A stretch of 64,000 nucleotides of DNA, from the NCBI RefSeq assembly GCF_043195135.1, contig NZ_JBAFWP010000018.1; one strand, 5' to 3'. The DNA is from NCEH01 sp043195135. Lineage in GTDB: Bacteria; Pseudomonadota; Alphaproteobacteria; Rhizobiales; Xanthobacteraceae. Below the pieces are notes generated by a model. The model did not search any database and was not told where the DNA came from. It saw nothing but the letters and a program-made list of their open reading frames with translations. Positions 1-7,880 of this stretch are shown here, piece by piece; the stretch's first letter is position 1, and each line of letters opens with the position of its first letter. A program made the translations under genes and the position numbers.

Positions 1-126
1 TACACCCGGCCATGACGGACGGTGAGAGAAATACAGCAGGGCGCCCTGCCGTCAGGCGGCTTCCGCATAGACCAGGCTGCCGAATGGCGATCGGATCAGA
101 GGCGCGGCGCGCCGCCTTGCCTCAGA

Positions 127-648
127 TCACAGATCGTAGCCGCGCTTCTTCATCTCCGCTCGGATCCGCTCCAGCGCGTCCGAATTGAGCTGGGCGCTCC
201 AGGCCTGGATGTTCTGCACCGCCTGCTGAACGATGGCGGGGCGGTCGTTCACCAGCTTCTGCCCGGTGGCCGACTTGTAGAAGGCCAGCGCCTCCTTCAG
301 CTCGGCCTCGGTGAAACGCTGGGCATAGGAGGCGGCGACCATGTCGATGATCTCGGCCTGGCGCTTCTCGAACTCCGGACGCAGCGCGACGGCGACATCA
401 CGCAATTGCGGGGCGAGATCGGGATTGGTCTGGAGGAAGCCGAGCGCGGCGCCATCGACCAGGTTGGCGATCACGCCGTTGAACGCGCGGGCTTCGCCGT
501 TTGCGTTCACCAAGTCGCGCGCGGCCTGCATCTGGCCCGCCGAGGGCTGGACCGTGAGCTGCTGGGCCTGCTGGGCGAGCGCGAAGCCGCCCGAGAGCGA
601 GAGGGCGAACAGGCCGGCACCGAGGCGTTGGGCAAGCGAGGGGCGCAT
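127..648 (-). CDS. DUF2059 domain-containing exported protein
   Basis: 173 residues. The N-terminus is a typical signal peptide (basic start, hydrophobic stretch, ALA cleavage site near residue 25), so the protein should be periplasmic or outer-membrane associated. The helical DUF2059 region lies around residues 75-140 and includes FTEAELKEALAFYKSATGQK, the family's most conserved segment. The start at 648 is preferred because GGAGAAG lies just upstream and the signal peptide begins there; the open frame extends further upstream only into rpiA. It sits 22 bp downstream of rpiA on the same strand, so the two are probably co-transcribed. The function of DUF2059 proteins is not known. Family assignment is confident; function is open. 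Confidence 0.85.
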   Translation of the reverse strand: MRPSLAQRLGAGLFALSLSGGFALAQQAQQLTVQPSAGQMQAARDLVNANGEARAFNGVIANLVDGAALGFLQTNPDLAPQLRDVAVALRPEFEKRQAEIIDMVAASYAQRFTEAELKEALAFYKSATGQKLVNDRPAIVQQAVQNIQAWSAQLNSDALERIRAEMKKRGYDL

Positions 649-670
649 ATTCTTCTCCGTTGGATTGGGT

Positions 671-1375
671 TCAGGCCGACCGTTCGAGCAGCTCGATGCC
701 GCCGGAACCAGCCAGGATGACGCGGCGCGCGAGGCCGAGGAAAAGTCCGTGTTCCACCACGCCGGCCACCTGCTCGATGTGGCGGGCGAGCGCCGCAGGA
801 TCGGGAATGCGGCCGAGATGGGCGTCCAGTATGACATTGCCCTGGTCGGTGACGAAGGGCGCCTGCCCGCCCGCCCGGCGCAGAACCAGGTCGCCGGCGC
901 AGCCCGCCGCCTCAAGGGCGCGCGCGAGGCGCAGCGTGATGGCGGGAACGCCGAAATCCACCACTTCGATCGGCAGCGGAAACCGGCCGAGGACCGCCAC
1001 ATGCTTGGAGGCGTCGGCGATCACCACCATTTCGCGCGCGGCGCTGGCGACGATCTTCTCGCGCAGCAGGGCGCCGCCGCCGCCCTTGATGAGCGCGAGA
1101 TCGGGCCCGACCTCGTCGGCGCCGTCGATGCAGAGGTCCAGCTCGGGCAGCTCGTCCAGCGTCGCGAGCGGCACGCCGAGCGAAAGCGCCTGCGCGCGGG
1201 TCTGCTCGGAGGTGGGCACGCCCACCACCTTCAGCCCCGCCCGGACGCGCGCCGCGAGCAGATCCACGAAGTGCCGCGCGGTGGAGCCCGTGCCGAGGCC
1301 GAGGCGCATGCCGTCCGTCACGAACTCGAGGGCGCGGGCGGCGGCGGCGCGCTTCAGGTCTTCGGCATCGGCCAT
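671..1375 (-). CDS. rpiA: Ribose-5-phosphate isomerase A
   Basis: Interconverts ribose 5-phosphate and ribulose 5-phosphate in the cytosolic pentose phosphate pathway. The 234 residues match the usual RpiA length. Phosphate-binding GLGTGST is at about 26-32, DGADEV at 84-89 and KGGGGALLREK at 97-107; these hold the catalytic Asp, Lys and Glu known for the family. The start at 1375 gives the standard MADAEDLKRAAA N-terminus; a more upstream start would add an unconserved leader. It is followed on the same strand by the DUF2059 gene, a pairing I infer to be one operon. Confidence 0.97.
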   Translation of the reverse strand: MADAEDLKRAAAARALEFVTDGMRLGLGTGSTARHFVDLLAARVRAGLKVVGVPTSEQTRAQALSLGVPLATLDELPELDLCIDGADEVGPDLALIKGGGGALLREKIVASAAREMVVIADASKHVAVLGRFPLPIEVVDFGVPAITLRLARALEAAGCAGDLVLRRAGGQAPFVTDQGNVILDAHLGRIPDPAALARHIEQVAGVVEHGLFLGLARRVILAGSGGIELLERSA

Positions 1376-1472
1376 TTGGGTGTCCGGTGGCTGGCGTTGG
1401 CTGGCTGAACGGTTGCTAGCCTTGATCGGCGCCGCCGACAAGCGGGGAGGCCGCCGACAGATGGCTTCACGG

Positions 1473-1922
1473 CTACTTTGCCTGCGGCGTGCACAGGACC
1501 ATGGGCTCCGCGGCCCCGCCGCCGCTCTTCGGCACGTCGCGGACGTAGCACACGCTCATTTCGCCGGTGTCCGCATTGACGCGGAAAATGCCGGTCTCGC
1601 CGGCGAAGCGGGCGGAGACCAGGGAATAGGCCCCGGCCTTCTGCGCGCCCGCGCCCTCGCCCTTCGGGAAGCAGCGGGTGATGCCCACGAGCGCGCTGTC
1701 GGGCCGCTCGAACTGGCAGGCGGAGACTTCGCCGGTCTGGCGATTGACCGAATAGACCCGGTTTGCCTGGGCCGAAGGGGGCGCCTCGAACGCGAAATTA
1801 CCCGCGCCGGGCGCGGTCTGCGCCTGGGCCGCCGGGCCGCAAAGCACGCCGGCCGCAAGGCCGGCCGCCACCAAAATCCCGCGTCCCACCCTGCCCCTGC
1901 CACGTCCGGACCGTTCCGCCAT
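1473..1922 (-). CDS. Exported hypothetical protein with duplicated VNxxTGE motif
   Basis: 149 residues with a basic N-terminus and a hydrophobic segment ending in AAQAQ (cleavage near residue 34), so probably exported. The mature part contains two copies of a short unit: RVYSVNRQTGEVSAC (about 55-69) and GIFRVNADTGEMSVC (about 111-125). Each ends in a Cys, with further Cys near 84 and 144, so disulfides are possible. The unit looks like a beta-hairpin blade. I do not recognise a named family. The start at 1922 was chosen because it directly precedes the signal peptide. It lies upstream of rpiA on the same strand, separated by about 100 bp. Confidence 0.7.
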   Translation of the reverse strand: MAERSGRGRGRVGRGILVAAGLAAGVLCGPAAQAQTAPGAGNFAFEAPPSAQANRVYSVNRQTGEVSACQFERPDSALVGITRCFPKGEGAGAQKAGAYSLVSARFAGETGIFRVNADTGEMSVCYVRDVPKSGGGAAEPMVLCTPQAK

Positions 1923-2054
1923 GTGCCATCTCCTTCGCGCCGCGCCCCGCGCCGCCGCCGTCGCCGGGACGCTGGACATGAAAAGCGGCAGGATTGTAGG
2001 CAGGGGGGCAGACGGCCAAGAAAAGCCACGCCCGCCCCTTCAAGGATCATTCCC

Positions 2055-2741
2055 ATGCCGCACCCGCGCCCCGTGATCGCCTTCGACCTGGACGGCACGC
2101 TGGTCGATACCGCCCCCGACCTGCTGGCGACCCTGGACGCGGTGCTGGCCGACTATGCCATCGCCCCGGTGGACCGCGACGCCACGCGCAACATGATCGG
2201 CGGCGGCGCGCGGGCGCTGATCGTGCGGGCGCTGGAGCATAACGGCATCGTCGCCTCAAAGGCCGATCTGGATGCGCTGACCGGCCGCTTCATCGCCCAT
2301 TATGCCGACCATATCGCCGACCATTCCCGGCCCTTCCCCGGCCTCCTGGAGGCCCTGGACGCCCTTGAAGGGGAAGGCGCCCTGCTCGCGGTGTGCACCA
2401 ACAAGCTGGAGCGCCTCGCCCGGCTGCTGCTGGACCGGCTCGACCTGACGCGGCGCTTCGTCGCCATCACCGGGGCGGACACCTATGCCAAGTCGAAGCC
2501 CGATCCCCTGCCCCTGCTCTCCACCTTCGCGGCGGCCGGAGCCGCGGGCGGATTCGGGCTGTTGGTCGGCGACAGCGCCACCGATGTGGCAACCGCCAAG
2601 GCCGCCGGTGTCCCGGTGATCGCCGTTTCGTTCGGCTATACGGAGGTCGCGCCCGCCCATCTCGGGGCCGATGTGCTGATCGATCATTTCGACCAGTTGC
2701 AAGGCGCGGTGCGCGATCTGCTGCGCCAGCCGGCCCGCTGA
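2055..2741 (+). CDS. gph: Phosphoglycolate phosphatase (HAD superfamily)
   Basis: HAD phosphatase of 228 residues, expected to dephosphorylate 2-phosphoglycolate from DNA repair or Rubisco oxygenation. Motif I is DLDGTLVDT near residues 11-19 (nucleophile Asp11, acid/base Asp13). Motif II is the Thr in VCTNK, motif III the Lys in KSKPDP, and motif IV the Asp pair in LLVGDSATD. The cap domain lies between motifs I and II, as in Gph/PGPase proteins. The start at 2055 puts motif I at the N-terminus as usual. Related HAD enzymes can hydrolyse other sugar phosphates, so the substrate is inferred from family resemblance. Confidence 0.9.
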   Translation: MPHPRPVIAFDLDGTLVDTAPDLLATLDAVLADYAIAPVDRDATRNMIGGGARALIVRALEHNGIVASKADLDALTGRFIAHYADHIADHSRPFPGLLEALDALEGEGALLAVCTNKLERLARLLLDRLDLTRRFVAITGADTYAKSKPDPLPLLSTFAAAGAAGGFGLLVGDSATDVATAKAAGVPVIAVSFGYTEVAPAHLGADVLIDHFDQLQGAVRDLLRQPAR

Positions 2742-2850
2742 ACGGCGTGCGCGCGGGGGCGGCGGCCTGTGGATAGCTCCCCCCGCCCTTGACACCCCCG
2801 CGTGGGGGCACTAAATCGCTGCCTCCTGCCAGACGGCAAACGAAATGGCC

Positions 2851-2925
2851 GGTCGATTAGCTCAGCGGGAGAGCACTCCCTTCACACGGGAGGGGTCGTA
2901 GGTTCAATCCCTACATCGACCACCA
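2851..2925 (+). tRNA. tRNA-Val (anticodon CAC)
   Basis: A full cloverleaf folds from 2851: acceptor GGTCGAT pairs with ATCGACC, the D arm is GCTC/GAGC, anticodon stem CTCCC/GGGAG encloses the loop TTCACAC (anticodon CAC), and the T arm is GTAGG/CCTAC with TTCAATC. The CCA end is encoded at 2923-2925. Confidence 0.97.
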
Positions 2926-3050
2926 TTCTTCTCCATCCATCCCCTGGTGCCATAGTGCGCCGCTGAGGCCCTTGCCCGCGCGCCGATGACGCGCGACCGG
3001 ACAAGGCCCGAGCGCCGGGGAAATCGCCGTGCGGATTCATGCGCGGAAGG

Positions 3051-3150
3051 TTCGCCCGAAATGATGGTTTCTTCCGCCGCAGAGGCGCGGAGAACAGCCA
3101 CGAAACCGATGTTCGTCCGCGCTAAGCCATTGTTTCACGTGAAACATTTT
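3051..3150 (-). repeat. Approximately 100-bp dispersed element with parS core, copy A
   Basis: Read on the minus strand from 3150 to 3051, this stretch aligns without gaps to 58785-58884 on the plus strand. I count 19 mismatches in 100 columns. The first 21 bases, which include the 16-bp palindrome, are identical. Similarity continues well past the palindrome, so this is a repeated element and not only a shared binding site. It lies between tRNA-Val and a small exported-protein gene. Confidence 0.75.
3131..3146. promoter_or_regulatory. parS-like ParB-binding palindrome, site 1
   Basis: TGTTTCACGTGAAACA is a perfect 16-bp palindrome matching the chromosomal parS consensus recognised by ParB. 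It is intergenic. An identical site occurs at 58789-58804. Confidence 0.75.
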
Positions 3151-3178
3151 TAGGGCTCGGGGGCCACGAACGCCCGTT

Positions 3179-3469
3179 TCACCACCACCGGCGACCGCGT
3201 TCCGGCTCGAAGCAGGTGTAGCCCACGAAGCATTGCGGGTTGTCGCGGGTGCGCACCCATTCCGGCCGCAGCGCTTCCCCCGGCATGCAGAAAGTGATGT
3301 CCCGCACATAGCGATCGAAGGTGGTGGGCGAGGTGTCGAGCAAGGCGGCGCCCCGGTTCTGCACCAGTCCCGCCGTGGCGGCGCACGACATTTTATAGCT
3401 GGCCGGCCGCGCGGATGCCGGGGGCACGGCCGCGAGCACCAGCAGAAAACCAAGAAGAATCCGCATCAT
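3179..3469 (-). CDS. Small exported cysteine-containing hypothetical protein
   Basis: 96 residues with a clear signal peptide (MMRILLGFLLVLAAVPPASA). The mature part is short, with four cysteines near residues 29, 61, 80 and 86 and several tryptophans. It may be a small disulfide-stabilised periplasmic protein. Either of the two tandem ATG codons (3469 or 3466) could be the start. It lies alone between tRNA-Val and the divergent VIT-family gene. I do not recognise a named family. Confidence 0.65.
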   Translation of the reverse strand: MMRILLGFLLVLAAVPPASARPASYKMSCAATAGLVQNRGAALLDTSPTTFDRYVRDITFCMPGEALRPEWVRTRDNPQCFVGYTCFEPERGRRWW

Positions 3470-3642
3470 GGCCCGGCCCTCCCTGGCCGTGATTCAAACG
3501 AGGCGGCGGAACCGGATGCGCCGCGCTTCTAAACAAGGCGGCGCAAGCCTCACAGTTCCCGCCGGACGTGGTAAGAGCGTCGTGATCGGGGGGCCGGGCG
3601 CAGGGGGCGCCTGCGCCGACCCGCGCTTGGAGCTTGGCGCAG

Positions 3643-4326
3643 ATGGGCGTTTTTGAAGGAATCACCCGCTCTTTCAAGGCCTCCATCGGCGAAATCGTGT
3701 TCGGCATGGAGGACGGCACGGTCTCCATCTTCGGCCTGGTGTTCGGCGTCGCCCTCACCACCAATGATGCGAAGACGGTGCTGATCGCCGGCGCCACCGG
3801 CGCCGCGGCGGCGGCGGTCTCCATGATGGCGGGATCCTATCTCGATGCCGAATCGGTGCGCGACGCCCGCCGCGCCCGCGCCGAGGCGGCGCCGGCCGAG
3901 CGGCGGGCGGAACTGGCCGAGAACCTCACCGCCATCCGCAACGGCCTGCGCGCGGCCGGGGTCGCGCCCACCGACGTGGACCAGATCAGCGCCGCCATCG
4001 GCCGCAGCCCGCAGGCCGTGCCGGCGCTGCGCGCCGCCCTCACCCCGGATGGCGACGAGGATGCCGCCTCCCCCGCCGCCCATGCCTTCTGGATGTTCGT
4101 GTCGGACCTGTTCGCGGGCTTCACCCCGGTCATTCCCTTCGCCCTGCTGCCCATGGAGCAGGCGCGGATCGTCTCGCTGACGGTCACCGCCCTGCTGCTT
4201 CTGGCGCTCGGCATCGGGCGCGGCCTGGTGGCCAAGCGGCCGGTGGCGCGCACCGCGTTCGAAACCCTGTCCGTCGCCACCTGCGCGGCCCTGGCCGGCA
4301 TCGCCATGGGCCATCTTCTGTCCTGA
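3643..4326 (+). CDS. VIT1/CCC1 family metal transporter
   Basis: 227-residue membrane protein of the VIT1/CCC1 family, which exports or sequesters iron and manganese in plants and fungi and is poorly studied in bacteria. The N-terminal EIVFGMEDGTVS segment is the family signature before the first membrane helix. Further hydrophobic stretches are near 25-70 and 140-225, separated by a charged cytoplasmic helix (about 75-130) rich in Arg and Glu, where the family has its metal-binding domain. ATG 3643 has GGAG ten bases upstream; a TTG at 3634 is a less likely start. The alpha/beta hydrolase gene begins 6 bp downstream, implying one operon. The metal is not determined by sequence. Confidence 0.85.
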   Translation: MGVFEGITRSFKASIGEIVFGMEDGTVSIFGLVFGVALTTNDAKTVLIAGATGAAAAAVSMMAGSYLDAESVRDARRARAEAAPAERRAELAENLTAIRNGLRAAGVAPTDVDQISAAIGRSPQAVPALRAALTPDGDEDAASPAAHAFWMFVSDLFAGFTPVIPFALLPMEQARIVSLTVTALLLLALGIGRGLVAKRPVARTAFETLSVATCAALAGIAMGHLLS

Positions 4327-4332
4327 GGCTCC

Positions 4333-5184
4333 ATGCGCGATCCCGTCACCCTGCTGCCCCATCGCTCGACCCACGTCACCGCGCCGGACGGCGTTGCGCT
4401 GGCGGTTCAGGAATGGGGCACGGCGCTCGGGCAGCCGGTTCTGTTCGTCCACGGCTACAGCCAGAGCGGCCTGTGCTGGCGGCGGCAGGTGGAGAGCGAC
4501 GCGCTGGCGCATCTGCGGCTGGTGACGTTCGACCTGCGCGGCCACGGCGCCTCCGAAAAGCCGCTCGAACCGGCGCATTACCAGCAGGAAAGCCGTTGGG
4601 CGGAGGACATCGCCGCGCTCATCGACCAGCTCGAGCTGGAGCGGCCGGTGGTGGTGGGATGGTCCTATGGCGGGCGGGTGATCTGCGATTATCTGCGCCG
4701 CTACGGCGATGCGGCCCTGGCCGGCTTGGTGTTGGTGGACGCGGTGGTGGCCACCGAGCGGGCGCTGTTCGGCAACTGCAACAATCTGATGCGCCTGATG
4801 GGCAGCGAGGACCTCGCGACCAATATCGCCGCCACCCGCGCGTTCCTGCGCAAGTGCTTCGAGATCCCGCTCGATCCCGACAGCTTCGAGATAGCCCTTG
4901 CGGCGAACATGATGACGCCGCCCCGGGTGCGCGCCAGCATGGGCGGCCGGCCGGCGGACTATGCGGCGGAACTGGCCGCCCTCACCCGGCCGGTGCTGGC
5001 GGTGCACGGACGCAAGGATCAGGTAATTCTTCCCGCCATGTCGGAGCGCATCGCCGCGCATGCGCCGCGCGCCGAGCATGTGGTGTTCGAAACCTGCGGC
5101 CACGCGCCATTCCTGGAAGCGCCGGAGGCCTTCAACACCCTGCTGGCGGGCTTCATCGAACGGGCCGGATCTTCCCTTAAGTAA
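4333..5184 (+). CDS. Alpha/beta hydrolase
   Basis: 283-residue cytosolic alpha/beta-hydrolase fold enzyme. HGYSQSG (40-46) provides the oxyanion hole, GWSYGG (109-114) the nucleophile elbow with Ser111, Asp near 229 in HGRKDQ the acid, and His near 257 in CGHAPFLEAP the base, so the triad is complete. The overall pattern resembles haloperoxidase, esterase and acyl-hydrolase proteins; the substrate cannot be told. It starts 6 bp after the VIT-family gene, so the two are probably translated from one message. Confidence 0.85.
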   Translation: MRDPVTLLPHRSTHVTAPDGVALAVQEWGTALGQPVLFVHGYSQSGLCWRRQVESDALAHLRLVTFDLRGHGASEKPLEPAHYQQESRWAEDIAALIDQLELERPVVVGWSYGGRVICDYLRRYGDAALAGLVLVDAVVATERALFGNCNNLMRLMGSEDLATNIAATRAFLRKCFEIPLDPDSFEIALAANMMTPPRVRASMGGRPADYAAELAALTRPVLAVHGRKDQVILPAMSERIAAHAPRAEHVVFETCGHAPFLEAPEAFNTLLAGFIERAGSSLK

Positions 5185-5341
5185 GCAGGCGCCGGGGTTG
5201 CGACCTTCGATCACAGATGCGTTCCGGAGGGAACCGGGCCGCCACAAATTGGTTGCATGGTCGCCGCATTTGAGGCGACAACCGTTATGACGCTGGTGGA
5301 CGCTGCGTTCCCGGCGACATCATTGACCGAGGTGGGTCCCC

Positions 5342-5926
5342 ATGGCCTTCAAGACCTTCGCCGTCGCCAGTTTCGCCGCCCTCGTCATCGGCGCGATGCC
5401 CGCAAAAGCCAACGACACCTCCGACATTTTCGGCTTCAACAAATTGTTCGGCACCTCCACCATGGGGGTGACCGCCGGCACCTCGCCGATCCCGCGCCAG
5501 GTGGTGGCGATCGACGGCAAATACAAGCCGGGCACGATCGTCATCCGCACCAGCGAGCGCCGCCTGTATTACGTCACCGCGCCGGGCCAGGCGATCCAGT
5601 ATGGCGTCGGCGTCGGCCGCGAGGGCTTCCAGTGGTCCGGCGTGAAGACCGTGAGCGCCAAGAAGGAATGGCCCTCCTGGACTCCCCCGTCGCAGATGCT
5701 GAAGCGCCGTCCGGACCTGCCGCGCTACATGCCCGGAGGCATCGACAATCCGCTCGGCGCGCGCGCCATGTATCTGGGGTCGAGCCTGTATCGCATCCAC
5801 GGCTCAAACGAGCCGGACACCATCGGGCAAGCGGTCTCGTCCGGCTGCATCCGCATGACCAATGACGATGTGACCGACCTGTACAATCGTGTGAAGGTCG
5901 GCGCCACGGTCTATGTGATGCGCTGA
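5342..5926 (+). CDS. L,D-transpeptidase (YkuD domain)
   Basis: 194 residues. A signal peptide (cleavage around MPAKA, residues 19-23) leads to a catalytic YkuD domain spanning about 65-193. The catalytic signature is intact: His153 in IHGSNEP and Cys169 in SSGCIRM. Such enzymes form 3-3 cross-links in peptidoglycan or attach proteins to it, acting in the periplasm, and alphaproteobacteria typically carry many paralogs. A GAGGTGGG element precedes the start. It appears to be transcribed alone. Confidence 0.93.
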   Translation: MAFKTFAVASFAALVIGAMPAKANDTSDIFGFNKLFGTSTMGVTAGTSPIPRQVVAIDGKYKPGTIVIRTSERRLYYVTAPGQAIQYGVGVGREGFQWSGVKTVSAKKEWPSWTPPSQMLKRRPDLPRYMPGGIDNPLGARAMYLGSSLYRIHGSNEPDTIGQAVSSGCIRMTNDDVTDLYNRVKVGATVYVMR

Positions 5927-5979
5927 CGAAAACGACCCGCCGCCCGCGTCGGGTTCAAGGACCGAGGGCACGAGGACAC

Positions 5980-6011
5980 AAAAAAGGCCGCTGCGGCAAA
6001 AGCCGGCGGCC
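5980..6011 (-). terminator. Rho-independent terminator of the cold-shock gene
   Basis: On the minus strand a GC-rich stem (GGCCGCCGGC against GCAGCGGCC with small mismatches) is followed by six T residues. It lies downstream of the cold-shock gene ending at 6172, beyond the tandem repeats. Confidence 0.65.
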
Positions 6012-6029
6012 GAAGGTCCCGTCCCGCTC

Positions 6030-6160
6030 GCGCCGGACAGGAAGAAACCGATCCGGCTTTAGCCGGAAAAGGGAAAGACCGATCCGGTTGGCGCCGGACA
6101 GGAAAAGACCGATCCGGCTGGCGCCGGACAGGAAAAGACCGATCCGGCTGGCGCCGGATC
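6030..6160. repeat. 30-bp tandem repeat array, about four copies
   Basis: Units occupy 6030-6060, 6061-6090, 6091-6120 and 6121-6150, with a partial fifth to 6160. The third and fourth units are identical; the first two are diverged. Each junction contains a CCGGATC/GATCCGG inverted repeat, so every unit can form a small hairpin. The array sits between the end of the cold-shock gene and its terminator, that is, in its probable 3' UTR. Confidence 0.85.
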
Positions 6161-6171
6161 GGCGGGCAGCC

Positions 6172-6378
6172 TCAGAGGGCGGCGAGGTTCGAAGCCTTGG
6201 ACTTGCCGCGGTTGTCGTCGACCACGTCGAACGACACCTTCTGGCCCTCGTTGAGGGTGTTCAGTCCCGAGCGCTCAACGTCGCTGATGTGGACGAACAC
6301 GTCGGCGCCGCCGCCATCCTGCTGGATGAAGCCGAAGCCCTTCTGGGTGTTGAAAAACTTGACAGTACCTGTGGCCAT
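6172..6378 (-). CDS. Cold-shock protein, CspA family
   Basis: 68-residue single cold-shock domain protein that binds RNA or single-stranded DNA in the cytosol. RNP1 (KGFGFI, 13-18) and RNP2 (DVFVHI, 26-31) are intact, and the length is typical. There is a 437-bp gene-free stretch upstream, consistent with the long regulated leader usual for csp genes, and a repeat array plus terminator downstream. Confidence 0.95.
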   Translation of the reverse strand: MATGTVKFFNTQKGFGFIQQDGGGADVFVHISDVERSGLNTLNEGQKVSFDVVDDNRGKSKASNLAAL

Positions 6379-6815
6379 ATCGGCCTCCGTTCAGACGTTG
6401 CATTTGCTCCGCGCTTGACACGCGGGAGCCGGGCAGTCCGAAGGGAATAGGCTTGAGATCGCGGCCCGAAGGGAACGAAACAAGGCAGGCCGCACGAACT
6501 GTCCCAACCCCTTTCGCGCCGCGGTGTTGACCGCCGGCCACGAAAAAGCACCCAGCCAGAGCAGGGGACCGGAGTACATCCGTCCGCGTCCCCGTTCCGC
6601 GCTCGCGCGCCGGACGTCTGTCTGGGATGGGTGCAACATAAGCACAAACTGCGTCGCAACAAGGGCATCGGCGCCGTTTCCGGCGGCGCCGGGCGCGCGC
6701 CTTGCGCCCCGCCGGCCGCAGGCGCTCGCTTTGCCGATCGAAATCAAGGACTTGCCGGAACGGGACCGGGCGGAACGCGGGCCATATTTCTTCTGTGCGT
6801 CCCGCCCGGGTCCGG
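6379..6815. other. Gene-free stretch upstream of the cold-shock gene
   Basis: 437 bp lie between the csp start and the end of the ABC substrate-binding protein gene. I see no convincing coding region. It should hold the csp promoter and 5' leader; no specific motif could be assigned by eye. Confidence 0.5.
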
Positions 6816-7862
6816 CTATTTGAGAGTTTCGGCCGCCTTGGCGACGAAACGGCCGTCGAATGTCTTCGGCAAATCGATCTTCGCGGCCTTCAGCTCGGGA
6901 TCGAACTCCACCAGCATATTCAGGGCGTTTTTCATGCCGCTCTCGGGAATGATCCCGGTCTGCGAATAGATCGGCTTGGACGCCTTGACCGCGGCGATAT
7001 AAAGCGCCGGGTCGCCGAGCAGATACTCTTCCGGCACCACCTTCGCCACATCCTCCGGCGTCGCCGTCTTCAGCCACATGAGGGCCTTGTAGAAGGCATT
7101 CACGAGCTTCTGCGTGGTGACCGGGTTTTCCGCGATGAAATCGGTCTTCATATAGAGCACGGCGGCCGGATTGGTGCCGCCGAAGATCTTCTGGTTGCCC
7201 TCCTCGGTGCGGCTGTCCGCCAGGACCACCACGTCGCCGTCGCTTTCCAGCTTGGTGATGACCGGATCGAGGTTCGACATGGCGTCGATCTCCCCGCGCT
7301 TCATCTGCGCCACCGCCGAGGCGCCGCCGCCCACGCCGACGAAGGAGACGTCGTCCGGCTTCAGCCCTTCCTTCGCCAGCAGGAAATTGACGAAGAAGTT
7401 CGTGGAGGAGCCGGGCGCCGTGACGCCGATCTTCGCGCCCTTGAGATCCTTCACGCTCTTGTAGGTGTCGGCCTTGTCCTTGCGCACCACCAGCACGATG
7501 CCGGGATAGCGGCCGAGTTCGATCACCGAGGTGATGTCCTGCCCCTTGGCCTGCATGCGGATGGTGTGCTCATAGGCGCCGGTCACGACGTCGATGGAAC
7601 CGCCGATCAGCGCCTGGAGCGATTTCGCCCCGCCGCCGAAATCATTGATGGTGACGTCCAGCCCCTCGTCCTTGAAGAAGCCCTTCCGTTCCGCAATCGT
7701 GAGGGGGAGATAATAGAGCAGCGGCTTGCCGCCGACGCCGAGCGTCAGGCTCGGCTTTTCCGCCTTCTGCGCCAGCGCGGGGGCTGCTGCGCCGAGCGCC
7801 AGAAGGCCGCCGAGCGCCAGCCGGGCGAGCTGAAATGCACGTCGCAAAAATGCACGTCTCAT
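6816..7862 (-). CDS. ABC transporter substrate-binding protein, NitT/TauT type
   Basis: 348 residues. An N-terminal export signal ends near residue 31 (APALAQ), followed by an SsuA/THI5-like periplasmic binding fold: LTLGVGGKPLLYYLPLTIA, ERKGFFKDEGLDV, then GGGAKSLQALIGGSIDV. It should capture a small organic substrate (sulfonate, nitrate or pyrimidine-like) for import. It is last in the order ATPase, permease, binding protein, starting 18 bp after the permease stop. The upstream AFLRRAFQLARLAL stretch is more basic than usual. No riboswitch or substrate-specific neighbour identifies the ligand. Confidence 0.9.
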   Translation of the reverse strand: MRRAFLRRAFQLARLALGGLLALGAAAPALAQKAEKPSLTLGVGGKPLLYYLPLTIAERKGFFKDEGLDVTINDFGGGAKSLQALIGGSIDVVTGAYEHTIRMQAKGQDITSVIELGRYPGIVLVVRKDKADTYKSVKDLKGAKIGVTAPGSSTNFFVNFLLAKEGLKPDDVSFVGVGGGASAVAQMKRGEIDAMSNLDPVITKLESDGDVVVLADSRTEEGNQKIFGGTNPAAVLYMKTDFIAENPVTTQKLVNAFYKALMWLKTATPEDVAKVVPEEYLLGDPALYIAAVKASKPIYSQTGIIPESGMKNALNMLVEFDPELKAAKIDLPKTFDGRFVAKAAETLK

Positions 7863-7880
7863 GGGAATTCCTCCGTCCTG

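Noticed and set aside
36..49. GCAGGGCGCCCTGC palindrome as a terminator of the DUF2059 gene
   Set aside because: There is no loop and no U tract, and it lies too close to the window edge to judge.
6030..6160. CRISPR array
   Set aside because: Units follow one another directly with no unique spacers; it is a plain tandem repeat.
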